Assembly: GCF_020176955.2 (NCBI RefSeq)
Contig: NZ_JAIUCZ020000009.1
Coordinates: forward strand, 62,001-126,000
Origin: Nocardia sp. alder85J
Lineage (GTDB): Bacteria; Actinomycetota; Actinomycetes; Mycobacteriales; Mycobacteriaceae
DNA: 64,000 nucleotides
Direction of reading: 5' to 3'
The first letter of the stretch is position 1, and each line of letters starts with the position of its first letter. Shown piece after piece: positions 43,211 through 51,654 of this stretch. Under the pieces are notes generated by a model. It was given only the letters and a program-made list of their open reading frames with translations, was not told where the DNA came from and ran no database searches. The position numbers were made by a program, and so were the translations under genes.

Positions 43211-43304
43211 CCGCGCATTTCACCGGTCGATTCCAGCTGGAAGTGCACATTCTCACACATAGCCGAAACTATTGTTTCTCCCGGTCATTCAATACTGTGA
43301 TCGA

Positions 43305-44414
43305 ATGGGAGAAACCGAGACGTCCGCACCGGCGGCCGATGAATCCACTGTCATCGTCACCGGGACCGGCCAGCGTGAAGCCTGGCGCGAGCGGGTGTTA
43401 CCGCAGGTCGAACCCCTTTCCGGGGGTTTGTGGTCGCTGCCGGTCCCGTTTCCGGACAATCCGCTGCGCTATACCCTGACCTACCTGGTCCCCGGTGATC
43501 AGGGCGTCGTGGTGGTGGATCCCGGCTGGCGTTCGGACGAGGGCTGGGAGGCATTGGTCGCGGGCCTGGCGACCGCGGGTGCGAGCGTCGAGGACGTGAC
43601 CGGCATCGTGGTGACCCACATCCATCCCGATCACCACGGCATGTCGGGACGTCTGCGCGCCGCTTCCGGCGCCTGGGTCGCGATGCATCCCGCGGAGCGG
43701 GACACACTGGAGCGCCGGTTGACCGCGGCGCACACGCAGTTCGGCGGGTTGCGCGCGCGAATCGAGGGGCTGATGCGGCCCGCGGGAGCGCCGGAACCGG
43801 TGATCGACGAGTTCCTGGCGGATCTCGCCGGGCGGATCGACCGGGATGCGGAACCGCCGGCCGAACCCGACCTGCTGCTCGAGGACGGGGACGAGGTGCC
43901 GCTGCCCGGCCGCCGGATGCAGGCCATCTGGACGCCGGGTCACACCCCCGGCCACCTCTGCCTGCGCGAGGCGCGAGCGCGGGTGCTGATGACGGGGGAT
44001 CACGTGCTCCCGCGCATCACCCCGAACCTCGGCGTGAACTCGGCGTCGGAGAAATCACCGCTGTCGTCCTTCCTGAACTCGCTGGAACGGATCGCGGAAT
44101 TCGACGACCACGAGGCGCTGCCGGCCCACGAATACCGGTTCCGTGGCCTGGCGGCGCGCACCGCGGATCTGCGCGACCACCACAGGCGGCGATGCGCGGA
44201 GATCGGGGCCGTGGTCGATGCGGTCGGCGCACCGACGATCTGGGAACTGGCCGAACGCCTCACCTGGTCGCGGCCGTGGGCCGAGGTCGGCCGCATGATG
44301 GTCGCCGCGGTCTCCGAGACCCTCGCCCACGCGGTGTACCTGGTCGAGCAGGGCGAACTCGCCTGGGCGATCGGCGGGGAACACGACCCGATGCGGTTGC
44401 GCCGGGCGGTGTGA
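43305..44414 (+). CDS. metallo-beta-lactamase-fold hydrolase
   Basis: A 369-residue MBL-fold protein. Metal ligands are visible in VVTHIHPDHHGMSG, WTPGHTPGHLC and LMTGDHVLP. A C-terminal helical extension of about 90 residues (EALPAHEYRF onwards) is as in glyoxalase-II-like or LACTB2-type hydrolases. It is cytoplasmic, and may hydrolyse a thioester or lactone. The ATG at 43305 gives MGETETSAPA; no strong ribosome site precedes it, so it may be translated from a leaderless or weakly led message. Confidence 0.9.
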   Translation: MGETETSAPAADESTVIVTGTGQREAWRERVLPQVEPLSGGLWSLPVPFPDNPLRYTLTYLVPGDQGVVVVDPGWRSDEGWEALVAGLATAGASVEDVTGIVVTHIHPDHHGMSGRLRAASGAWVAMHPAERDTLERRLTAAHTQFGGLRARIEGLMRPAGAPEPVIDEFLADLAGRIDRDAEPPAEPDLLLEDGDEVPLPGRRMQAIWTPGHTPGHLCLREARARVLMTGDHVLPRITPNLGVNSASEKSPLSSFLNSLERIAEFDDHEALPAHEYRFRGLAARTADLRDHHRRRCAEIGAVVDAVGAPTIWELAERLTWSRPWAEVGRMMVAAVSETLAHAVYLVEQGELAWAIGGEHDPMRLRRAV

Positions 44415-44450
44415 ATTCGGCCCGCTGCGCACTCGGGTGATTCCGGCGCG

Positions 44451-44476
44451 TCCAGCATGGTCCAGGTCTGTCCAGA
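44451..44476. promoter_or_regulatory. three direct repeats of GTCCAG at 10-bp spacing
   Basis: GTCCAG starts at 44451, 44461 and 44471, one helical turn apart, and a related GTTCAGGTCT starts at 44530. The array lies 116-141 bp upstream of the WXG-type gene. Regularly spaced repeats of this kind are typical of activator sites. Confidence 0.55.
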
Positions 44477-44591
44477 TCGAATGCGGATCCGCGCTGGAAC
44501 GTGAAAGTCTCCCTACCGAATTCGGATATGTTCAGGTCTCTTTCGCCTGACGATCGCGGGCCGAAGGGCTGTCGGCCGAATCGGAGGAAGC

Positions 44592-46256
44592 GTGGCGGAC
44601 GGTCCGAGGGCGAAGGACAGCGATCCCGGTACCGTCGGTACGACGGTGCTGCCGCTCTCGCCCACCGCGCACGCGTTGTCCGTCGCACTTGCCGCGATCG
44701 ATGATCTGCGGCGCAGTCCCGCGCTGGTCGCACACATTCCGAGTCTCGGCCGCCAGGCGATCGAGGCGGCCCTGCGCCCGCCCGCTCCCGGCGGCGATCC
44801 GGCGGCGGTCGACGGCCTCGCGGCGACCTATCGAAATGCGGAGACGACATCCACCGGCGTGGCCGAAGACCTGGGCGTCGTGGCGCGCTCGAAACTGCCC
44901 GCCGCCTGGCGTGGCGGGGCCGGCGAAACCGCCGCGCAGGCCGTCATGGCCCTCGGCAGCCAGATGATGGGAACGATCACCGCTTATCACGACGGCGCTG
45001 AGGCACTGACCACCTTTGCCACGAAATTGACGACAGCGCAGAAGAACGACGCATCCGGCAAGAAGACCCTCGAAACCGCGCATGTGGCAGTGTCGAAGCT
45101 GTTCGGTAAGCCTTCCAAGGCCGCATGGATCACGATCCTGGCGGGGGTCGCGGAAGCCTGCCACACCCGATTGACCGCCGCCCTGCTGCGGGACGGCGCC
45201 GCCGACGACCTCACGACCGTGTTGAATCAGCTTGCCGCGGACGCCCATGCGCGCGATATCCACGGACCGGGTGTGGATCCGCTGACCGCGGTGGTGCTGG
45301 CCAATGCCGGTGACTCCGGCCCGACGCCGGGGTCGCTGGGGCAGATACTGACTCCGGCGCAGGCGTCCCGGGCCTCGGCGCTGCTGGCCGGAATGTCGCC
45401 CGCGGACCGGGCCGCTTTCGACGCCCTGTTGTCGCGGTCGGGCTCGCCACAGGAAGCCGCATATCTCTGGAAAGCGCTGTCCAACGGATACACCCTCGAC
45501 CAGATCGAACAATTCGACCGGGTGATCCATACGCACGGCTCCGACCCCGCCTGGCTGTCGGACCACCTGAATCCACGCCTGAGCACCGGGAACACCACCT
45601 GGGGGCCAGGTGATCAATACACCCCCAGCTATCTGGGCCAAACGCAGACGACGATCCCCGACACCGATAAACCGGGCTACGCCTACTTTTTCCCGTTCTA
45701 CAGCCAGCAGACCACCGGCGATTGCGTCGTCGCCTCGACCGTGATGGCTCGCGCGCAGAACGATCCGGTCTACATGCTGGGCCTGACCACGGGTCAGGGT
45801 CCGAAGGGCGGGTCGAACCCCGGCGACGACAGCCCGGGCACGGTCGCGAAGCGGGTCCAGGCCGCCTACCTCGGCAACTTCCACAATCCCGCGACCGGTG
45901 AGGATCCCACCAAAAATGCGACAGCCCTGTTGAATTCGTCGACCGGAAGCAATTACCACAGTGTCGATCTGAACAACGCCGCCGACCGGCAGGCGGTGCT
46001 GCCGAGGGTGGAGGCGGCGCTCGACGCGGGAAAACCGGTCCCCATCGACACGAACACCACGGGATCCGGCGGCGGTGGTCACCAGATGATGATCATCGCG
46101 GCGAAGGGTGACGAACTCGAGATCTACAACCCCTGGGGCTACACCGAATGGGTGACCAAGGAGCAGTTCGTGAACGGCCAGATCGGTGATCTCACCGGCA
46201 GTTCGCCGACGGACTCGCAATCGGAGAAGATCCCCTACGCGGTGCTGCTTCCGTGA
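44592..46256 (+). CDS. WXG-type protein with C-terminal papain-like cysteine peptidase domain (candidate secreted effector)
   Basis: A 554-residue protein without a Sec signal. The N-terminal 180 residues are helical, and the turn AAWRGGAGE (Trp106, Gly108) is like the W-x-G hairpin of type VII secretion substrates. A linker follows to about residue 335. The C-terminal 190 residues contain SQQTTGDCVVAST (Cys378 with Gln before it), GGGGHQMMIIAA (His497) and LEIYNPWGYTEW (Asn513), the order Cys-His-Asn of papain/C39-like folds. This suggests a secreted protease toxin. The start is GTG after GGAGGAA. The next gene begins inside its stop codon, as effector/immunity pairs often do. No secretion genes are in the window. 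Confidence 0.78.
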   Translation: MADGPRAKDSDPGTVGTTVLPLSPTAHALSVALAAIDDLRRSPALVAHIPSLGRQAIEAALRPPAPGGDPAAVDGLAATYRNAETTSTGVAEDLGVVARSKLPAAWRGGAGETAAQAVMALGSQMMGTITAYHDGAEALTTFATKLTTAQKNDASGKKTLETAHVAVSKLFGKPSKAAWITILAGVAEACHTRLTAALLRDGAADDLTTVLNQLAADAHARDIHGPGVDPLTAVVLANAGDSGPTPGSLGQILTPAQASRASALLAGMSPADRAAFDALLSRSGSPQEAAYLWKALSNGYTLDQIEQFDRVIHTHGSDPAWLSDHLNPRLSTGNTTWGPGDQYTPSYLGQTQTTIPDTDKPGYAYFFPFYSQQTTGDCVVASTVMARAQNDPVYMLGLTTGQGPKGGSNPGDDSPGTVAKRVQAAYLGNFHNPATGEDPTKNATALLNSSTGSNYHSVDLNNAADRQAVLPRVEAALDAGKPVPIDTNTTGSGGGGHQMMIIAAKGDELEIYNPWGYTEWVTKEQFVNGQIGDLTGSSPTDSQSEKIPYAVLLP

Positions 46257-46702
46257 TGGGCGGCGTGGAACGACGTCTCGACGACGATCTGTGGGAGTTG
46301 GATGTGGAAGCGGCGATTCGCGGAGGTCTGCCTGTGGAAGGGCCGGCGCGCACCGTCCTGTTCACCGATGCCGCCATCGCCGCGGCGCGCGACGCCGAGG
46401 ATTTCGGGATCGGGCCCTACCCGATGATGTTCCTGGCCGACTGTGTGCGCAGTATGGGATTGGAAGCGGTGCGGGCACTTCCGGAACCGGTCATCGGCGC
46501 GGAGGCGATCGTGCTGGTGCGGAGCTGGATGTCGGCGGCGCGGACGGACCGTGAGCCGGACATCGTGCGGGACATGCTGTTCGCCCGCTGGCTGGCGGTG
46601 GTCGGCTCGCTGATGGACGCGCGGCGGTCCGTGCGGCAGCCGGGAGACCGGACCACCGAGGAGCCGCGCGGCGGCCACCCGCCGGGCGCGGGCGGGGAGT
46701 AG
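46256..46702 (+). CDS. small protein coupled to the WXG-peptidase gene (candidate immunity protein)
   Basis: A 148-residue cytoplasmic protein, mostly helical (GVERRLDDDLWELDVEAAIR, IVRDMLFARWLAVVGSLMDA), with a polar disordered C-terminus rich in Gly, Pro and Glu. I recognise no family. Its ATG shares a base with the TGA of the upstream gene (TGATG), so it is translated together with that protein. That arrangement and the size are what one expects of an immunity protein or a dedicated chaperone. A GTG at 46253 is an alternative start. Confidence 0.65.
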   Translation: MGGVERRLDDDLWELDVEAAIRGGLPVEGPARTVLFTDAAIAAARDAEDFGIGPYPMMFLADCVRSMGLEAVRALPEPVIGAEAIVLVRSWMSAARTDREPDIVRDMLFARWLAVVGSLMDARRSVRQPGDRTTEEPRGGHPPGAGGE

Positions 46703-46766
46703 GACGGCCGGAATTCGGGCGCGGTTCCTGTTGCCAGCGGTCTGCCCGCATGTACATACTTAGCCT

Positions 46767-47207
46767 ATGCATCAATATTCGGACCCTGGGGAACCGCAGC
46801 GGATGGGGGAGCTGATCGCTGCGGTCGAGGAGCTGGTCCGGTATGTGCGGCGCAGCGCCACCACCGGAGAGTTGAGTACGACGGCCTCGGCGGTGCTCAA
46901 CCGGCTGGGCCGGGAGGGGCCGCGGCGGCTGACGGAATTGGCTCGCGCGGAGCATGTTTCGCAGCCGAGCATGACGCAGCTGATCACCCGGATGGAGCGG
47001 GACCTGTTGGTGACGCGCGGTTCTCATCGCACCGACGGCCGCGGGGTGCTGGTGGAGATCACCGACACGGGCCGGACGATGGTGCGGCAGCGGCACACCG
47101 AACGTGCCCTGGCGCTGGGACGACTGATCGAGAAGTTGTCCGAACCCGAACAGCGCGCGGTATTGATCGCGCTGCCCGCCCTGGCCCGGGTGATCCACGG
47201 ACCCTGA
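46767..47207 (+). CDS. MarR-family regulator
   Basis: A 146-residue winged-helix regulator: LGREGPRRLTELARAEHVSQ, PSMTQLITRMERDLLVTRGS, then the wing HRTDGRGVLVEIT. There is no ribosome site in front of the ATG, and a -10-like TACATACT occurs a few bases upstream, so the transcript may be leaderless. The following MFS transporter gene starts 50 bp after its stop. The pair looks like a classic MarR-controlled efflux system responding to a toxic small molecule. Confidence 0.92.
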   Translation: MHQYSDPGEPQRMGELIAAVEELVRYVRRSATTGELSTTASAVLNRLGREGPRRLTELARAEHVSQPSMTQLITRMERDLLVTRGSHRTDGRGVLVEITDTGRTMVRQRHTERALALGRLIEKLSEPEQRAVLIALPALARVIHGP

Positions 47208-47257
47208 GGCCGGCCGTTCTCGCGACACCCCTTTCCGTATACGTGGAGAAAGCCGCC

Positions 47258-48979
47258 ATGAGTACCTCGCACGACACCTCCGTCAGTCCGTTCCGTCAGC
47301 CGAAAGCCGTGTGGGCCGTCGCCTTCGCCTGCGTGATCTCCTTCATGGGGATCGGCCTGGTGGATCCGATCCTGCCCGCGCTGGCCAAGAATCTGCACGC
47401 GTCGCCGAGTCAGGTTGCGCTGCTGTTCAGCAGCTATCTCATCGTCACCGCGGTGGCGATGATCTTCGTCGGGTGGATCTCCAGCCGGATCGGCGCCAAA
47501 CGCACCATGGTCGCGGGCCTGATCGTGATCGTCGTCTTCTCCGCGCTGGCGGGTATGAGCGGGTCGATCAACGGGATCGTCGGGTTCCGGGCGGGCTGGG
47601 GTCTGGGCAACGCCATGTTCATCACCACCTCGCTGGCGGTGATCGTCGCCTCCGCCACCGGCGGGTTCAGCGGTGCGATCATCCTCTACGAGACCGCGCT
47701 CGGCCTCGGCATCGCGGTCGGCCCGCTGCTGGGCGGACTGCTCGGCGACATCAGCTGGCGCGGGCCGTTCTTCGGTGTCGCGGCGCTGATGGCCGTGGCG
47801 CTGGTCGCCACCGCGACCCTGGTCCCCGACACCCCGCGACCGGCGCGGGCCACCTCCCCGATCGCCCCGCTGAAGGCGCTGCGGCACCGCAGCCTGCTGA
47901 CCATGGGAATCGTTGCGCTGATGTACAACTGGGGCTTCTTCACGATGCTGGGCTACGCCCCGTACCCGATGAAGCTCGACGCGATCCGGCTCGGACTGGT
48001 GTTCACCGGCTGGGGACTGCTCGTCGCGATCTTCAGTGTGCTGGGCGCCCCGCGGTTGCAGGGCCGATTCGGCACCGCACCGGTGCTCTACGCCAACCTC
48101 GCCACCCTGGGCATCCTCATGGCGGTGATCGCGGCCTGCGTGCAGACCCCGGCCGTCGTGATCGTGGCCGTGATCCTCAGCGGCGCCTGCATCGGCATCA
48201 ACAACACCCTCACCACGCAGGCGGTGATGCTCGTAGCCCCGGTCGAGCGGCCCGTCGCCTCCTCCGCGTACGGGTTCGTGCGGTTCATCGGCGGCGGCCT
48301 GGCCCCCTACGTCGCGGGCAAGCTCGCCGACGCGGCGGGACTGCGCCTGCCGTTCTACGTCGGCGCGGCCGCCTTCGTGCTCGCCATCCCGGTGCTGGCC
48401 ACCGGACACGGGATGCTGCGCCGGGCCGAATCGCACCTCGACGAATCCGCGCCCGTCCTACCGACTTTCACCGCCGTCGGCGCTCCGGCCGACGCCGACG
48501 AGTCCCGGGTGATCGTGGCGGTCGGCGCCGGCGAGTACGCACCCGCGGTCGTCGACGCCGCGGCCCGCCTCGCCCGCGACACCGGCAGCGTGCTGGAGAT
48601 CGTCCACGTCCAGCAGACCACGGTGGTCGAGGGACAGGCCACCGAGACCGAAACCGCCGACCAGGCGCGGGCCACCGTGGTCGCGCATCTGGATCGAGTT
48701 GCCGCGCAAGGAATCTCCGCCGCCGGGCAGGTCCTCGGCAGCATCGGCGACCACGCCGCCGCCGGCCGGGCACTGGGCCGGCACGCCGACCGGGTCGGCG
48801 CTCGCGCCGTCGCGATCGGCCGCTCCCCGCGCGGCCCGCTGGCCCAGTTCACCGACGGCAGCTTCACCACCGCACTCACCCACGCCACCCGGTGCACCGT
48901 CGTCCTCGTCGGACCTCACACGGACCCGACCGCCGTCACGACCGCCAACCTGGAAACGCTGCGCACCGGGGCGATCTGA
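47258..48979 (+). CDS. MFS transporter fused to a universal stress protein domain
   Basis: A 573-residue inner-membrane protein. Residues 15-410 form a 12-helix drug/H+ antiporter-like MFS unit with GWISSRIGAKRTMVAGL after helix 2 and LGIAVGPLLGGLLGDISWRG as the motif-C region. Residues about 425-560 form a soluble UspA domain (SRVIVAVGAGEYAPAVVDAA, ARAVAIGRSPRGPLAQFTDG, GSFTTALTHATRCTVVLVG). Such fusions are rare compared with plain MFS pumps, and they suggest gating by nucleotide binding. The ATG at 47258 follows GGAGAAAG. It is controlled presumably by the upstream MarR protein. Confidence 0.9.
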   Translation: MSTSHDTSVSPFRQPKAVWAVAFACVISFMGIGLVDPILPALAKNLHASPSQVALLFSSYLIVTAVAMIFVGWISSRIGAKRTMVAGLIVIVVFSALAGMSGSINGIVGFRAGWGLGNAMFITTSLAVIVASATGGFSGAIILYETALGLGIAVGPLLGGLLGDISWRGPFFGVAALMAVALVATATLVPDTPRPARATSPIAPLKALRHRSLLTMGIVALMYNWGFFTMLGYAPYPMKLDAIRLGLVFTGWGLLVAIFSVLGAPRLQGRFGTAPVLYANLATLGILMAVIAACVQTPAVVIVAVILSGACIGINNTLTTQAVMLVAPVERPVASSAYGFVRFIGGGLAPYVAGKLADAAGLRLPFYVGAAAFVLAIPVLATGHGMLRRAESHLDESAPVLPTFTAVGAPADADESRVIVAVGAGEYAPAVVDAAARLARDTGSVLEIVHVQQTTVVEGQATETETADQARATVVAHLDRVAAQGISAAGQVLGSIGDHAAAGRALGRHADRVGARAVAIGRSPRGPLAQFTDGSFTTALTHATRCTVVLVGPHTDPTAVTTANLETLRTGAI

Positions 48980-49013
48980 GCGGAACGAGTGGGCCGTTCG
49001 CGGCAGTGGGCTC

Positions 49014-49047
49014 GTGCTCCCGCAGCGGTACGCCGCTGTGGGAGCAC
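49014..49047. terminator. bidirectional hairpin terminator
   Basis: A 15-bp stem with one G-T mismatch (49014-49028 with 49033-49047) and a four-base loop, between the convergent MFS and PanE-like genes, 34 bp after the former's stop. Confidence 0.85.
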
Positions 49048-49119
49048 AGGTTTCGGCGCGTGGTTACCGGGTGGTGCGCGACCGGGACGGTGACCTGCCG
49101 GTGGACTCCGGCGCTGCGC

Positions 49120-50085
49120 TCAGCCGGGTCCGTCGCCGGCGGCCGCCAGCAGGGGTACGACCAGATCGCTGACGGGAGTGGGGATTCCGTGGGATCGGCC
49201 GCGCCGCGACACGACTCCGTTGCGGATGTCCCATTCGAGGGGACGACCGGCCTGCCGGTCGGCGAGGATGGAGGTGCCCATGTCGGCTGGGGCGCTGCGG
49301 AATCCGTCGACGATCTGCTGCGGCACCTCGTCGCCGAGTACCGCGCCTTCCGCGCGTGCGACCTCGAGGCATTCGCGGAGGTAGGCCAGGGACAGCGCGG
49401 AGATGTCGGTCCGGGTGAACATGCCCGAGCGGCGGCCGGTCAGGACCATCAAGCCCGCGACCGCGTTCTGGAGCAGCTTCCGCCACGCGGCGGAGGTGAA
49501 ATCCGCCGCGATGTCGGTCGAGCACCGGGTGCCGCGTAAGGCGGCGAGGACGATGCCGGTCGCGGGGGTGTCCGGCAGGGTGAGGTGCGCTGCGGCGCGC
49601 AGGCGGACCGAGCCGTCCGGTTCACGCTGGGCGGGAAACCACACGACCGAGGGCAGTACCGGGCCGCCGGACGTGTACGGCGTGACGAGTTCTTCCTGCT
49701 CGACGCCGTTCTGTAGCACGCAGACGACCGTTCCCGGGCTGCACAGGGCGGAAAGCCATGGCGCGGCCGCCTTCAGCTGTGTCGACTTGACCGCGAGGAA
49801 GACCAGGTCGACCGTGTTCCCGAGCTCGGCCGGGTCGATGCGCACCGGACCCGGCACCACGATCCGGCCGCCGTCGTCGTGCAGTTCCAGGAATTCGCGG
49901 GCCGCGCGACCGCAGATCGTGGGTGTGCGCCCGGCCTCGTGCAGCGCCGCGGCGATGGTGGTGCCGATCGCGCCCGGACCGACCACCGCGACGCTCGGAT
50001 CGCCGGGCGTCGTCCGCGTCGCGTCCTGGGCGGGTGCTGTTCCGACGGTGGCGGGTTCCGGCCGGACTTCATTGGTGGGCACCAC
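49120..50085 (-). CDS. ketopantoate-reductase-like (PanE/ApbA family) oxidoreductase
   Basis: A 321-residue NADPH-dependent reductase of the PanE/ApbA family: VVGPGAIGTTIAAAL for dinucleotide binding, VFLAVKSTQL with the catalytic Lys, VCVLQNGVEQ, and AAWRKLLQNAVAG at the start of the C-terminal helical domain. Ketopantoate reductases make pantoate for CoA synthesis, but many paralogues reduce other 2-keto acids. The first 30 residues form a flexible extension. Two adjacent GTG codons can serve as start (50085 or 50082). No other CoA-synthesis gene is nearby. Confidence 0.88.
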   Translation of the reverse strand: MVPTNEVRPEPATVGTAPAQDATRTTPGDPSVAVVGPGAIGTTIAAALHEAGRTPTICGRAAREFLELHDDGGRIVVPGPVRIDPAELGNTVDLVFLAVKSTQLKAAAPWLSALCSPGTVVCVLQNGVEQEELVTPYTSGGPVLPSVVWFPAQREPDGSVRLRAAAHLTLPDTPATGIVLAALRGTRCSTDIAADFTSAAWRKLLQNAVAGLMVLTGRRSGMFTRTDISALSLAYLRECLEVARAEGAVLGDEVPQQIVDGFRSAPADMGTSILADRQAGRPLEWDIRNGVVSRRGRSHGIPTPVSDLVVPLLAAAGDGPG

Positions 50086-50190
50086 CGAAACCTAGCTCGA
50101 ACCGGCCGCCGGGCGCGGTACATGCGTGCGGCGGGCGCCCACTCGCGAGGGGCCGTGGCGCCATGGGTGTTCAGAGTGGCGCAGGTGACG

Positions 50191-50574
50191 ATGCCCGAAG
50201 ACCTCATCGAACTGCTGCGGCAGCCCGCGCTGTGCAACCTGGCCACGACCATGCCGGACGGGTCGCCGCAGATCACCCAGACCTGGGTGGACACCGACGG
50301 CGAGCACGTGCTGATCAACAGCGTGCTCACGCACGTGAAGACGCGCAACATCCAGCGCGATCCGCGGGTGGCGCTGACGGTCACCGATCCCGCGCAGCTG
50401 CGGCGGTACTTCCAGGTGCGCGGGCGGGTGCTGGAGGTGCGCACCGAGGGCGCGGTCGAGCACATCGAGCAACTCGCGCAGCGCTATCTCGGCGGTCCTT
50501 ACCCCTGGTACGGCGGCCGTGACCAGGTGCGGGTCGTGTTCGTGATCGAGCCGCAGCGGATCGGCGGGATCTGA
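50191..50574 (+). CDS. pyridoxamine 5'-phosphate oxidase-fold protein (F420/FMN-binding type)
   Basis: A 127-residue split-barrel protein: MPEDLIELLRQPALCNLATT, MPDGSPQITQTWVDTDGEHV, INSVLTHVKTRNIQRDPRVA and HIEQLAQRYLGGPYPWYGGR. It matches the small PPOX-type proteins of actinobacteria that bind F420 or FMN and reduce diverse small molecules. The ATG at 50191 gives the normal family start; a GTG at 50176 would add five residues. It is divergent from the PanE-like gene with about 105 bp between. Confidence 0.9.
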   Translation: MPEDLIELLRQPALCNLATTMPDGSPQITQTWVDTDGEHVLINSVLTHVKTRNIQRDPRVALTVTDPAQLRRYFQVRGRVLEVRTEGAVEHIEQLAQRYLGGPYPWYGGRDQVRVVFVIEPQRIGGI

Positions 50575-50668
50575 GCGGAATCGGCTCGCCCGCGCCGCGG
50601 CGAGGGTGCGGGCGAGTCGCGGTGGTGAAATCCCGAGGTTCGGGGGAGCCGGGCTGCACAATGTCGCA

Positions 50669-51589
50669 ATGCGACCATTTGCCCGATTGTTGCAGGCTGT
50701 TGTTGCCGGTGTCCTGGTGGTGGCGGCCGACGGTGCCGCCGCAGCCGCTCCCACGGTGAGCGGCGCGCACGCCCAGTTGCCGTTCTGGCCGGTCGCCGAG
50801 CCGGACGGCGTGCAGGCGCAGGAGGCGGAGCTGGCCGACGGGTTCACCGGCACCGCGCTGTGGTCGCGGGATTCGAATACCCCGGTGCCCATCGCGAGCA
50901 TCACGAAGGTGATGACGGCGCTGGTCGTGATCAACGCCGGGGATCTGGACCGGGCGATCACGGTGCCCGACGGCATCGTCGCCTACGACCGCGAATACGG
51001 TGCGAGCACAGCGGATCTCGTTCCGGGCGAAGTGCTCACCGCGCGGCAGCTGCTGTACGGCATGATGCTGCCGTCCGGCTGTGACGCCGCGTACACGCTG
51101 GCCGAGTCCTACGGCCCCGGCCAGGAGGCGTTCATCGCCAAGATGAACGACACCGCGCGGCAATTGGGCATGGGCGGTACGCATTTCACCGACCCCAGCG
51201 GTCTGCCCACCCCCACCGACTACTCCACCTATTCCACCGCCGCCGACCTGGTGAAGCTGGGCCTGCGGGCGATGAGCCTGCCGGTGTTCCGCGAGATCGT
51301 CGCACTACCCGACTATCACCTCGCGGCGGGCCCGGGCAACCGCGAGCACGACTGGCGGACCACGAATCGGCTGCTGCGCGACTATCCCGGCGCGGTGGGG
51401 ATCAAGACCGGATCCACCGACGCCGCGGGCACCTGCCTGCTGTTCGAGACGGTCAGGGGCGGGCTGCCGCTGATCGGCGTGGTCCTGCACAGCTCCCCGA
51501 CCAGCGGCGTCGTCGCGGAGGCCGACGCCGCCCACATGCTGAACTGGGTCTACGACCCGATCCTGAGCGCGCTGCCGATACCGCAGTAG
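50669..51589 (+). CDS. D-alanyl-D-alanine carboxypeptidase (serine-type, PBP5/6 family)
   Basis: A 306-residue exported enzyme. The N-terminus is a signal peptide (MRPFARLLQAVVAGVLVVAA, cleavage near AAAAAP). The three active-site boxes are SITK (IASITKVM), SGC in MLPSGCDAA in place of the more usual SGN, and KTG in IKTGSTDAAG. It trims the terminal D-Ala of peptidoglycan stem peptides outside the membrane. There is no C-terminal membrane anchor, so it may be released or held by other contacts. The ATG at 50669 gives a clean signal peptide. Confidence 0.93.
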   Translation: MRPFARLLQAVVAGVLVVAADGAAAAAPTVSGAHAQLPFWPVAEPDGVQAQEAELADGFTGTALWSRDSNTPVPIASITKVMTALVVINAGDLDRAITVPDGIVAYDREYGASTADLVPGEVLTARQLLYGMMLPSGCDAAYTLAESYGPGQEAFIAKMNDTARQLGMGGTHFTDPSGLPTPTDYSTYSTAADLVKLGLRAMSLPVFREIVALPDYHLAAGPGNREHDWRTTNRLLRDYPGAVGIKTGSTDAAGTCLLFETVRGGLPLIGVVLHSSPTSGVVAEADAAHMLNWVYDPILSALPIPQ

Positions 51590-51594
51590 CGGCG

Positions 51595-51635
51595 ACGAGG
51601 TGCGCGCAGCGGCACGCCGCCTCCGCACACCTCGT
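51595..51635. terminator. hairpin between convergent genes
   Basis: Arms ACGAGGTG (51595-51602) and CACCTCGT (51628-51635) enclose further GC-rich complementary bases. It lies between the carboxypeptidase stop (51589) and the acyl-CoA dehydrogenase stop (51655), so it can serve both. Confidence 0.65.
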
Positions 51636-51654
51636 TCCGGGCGCCGGGTTTCCT

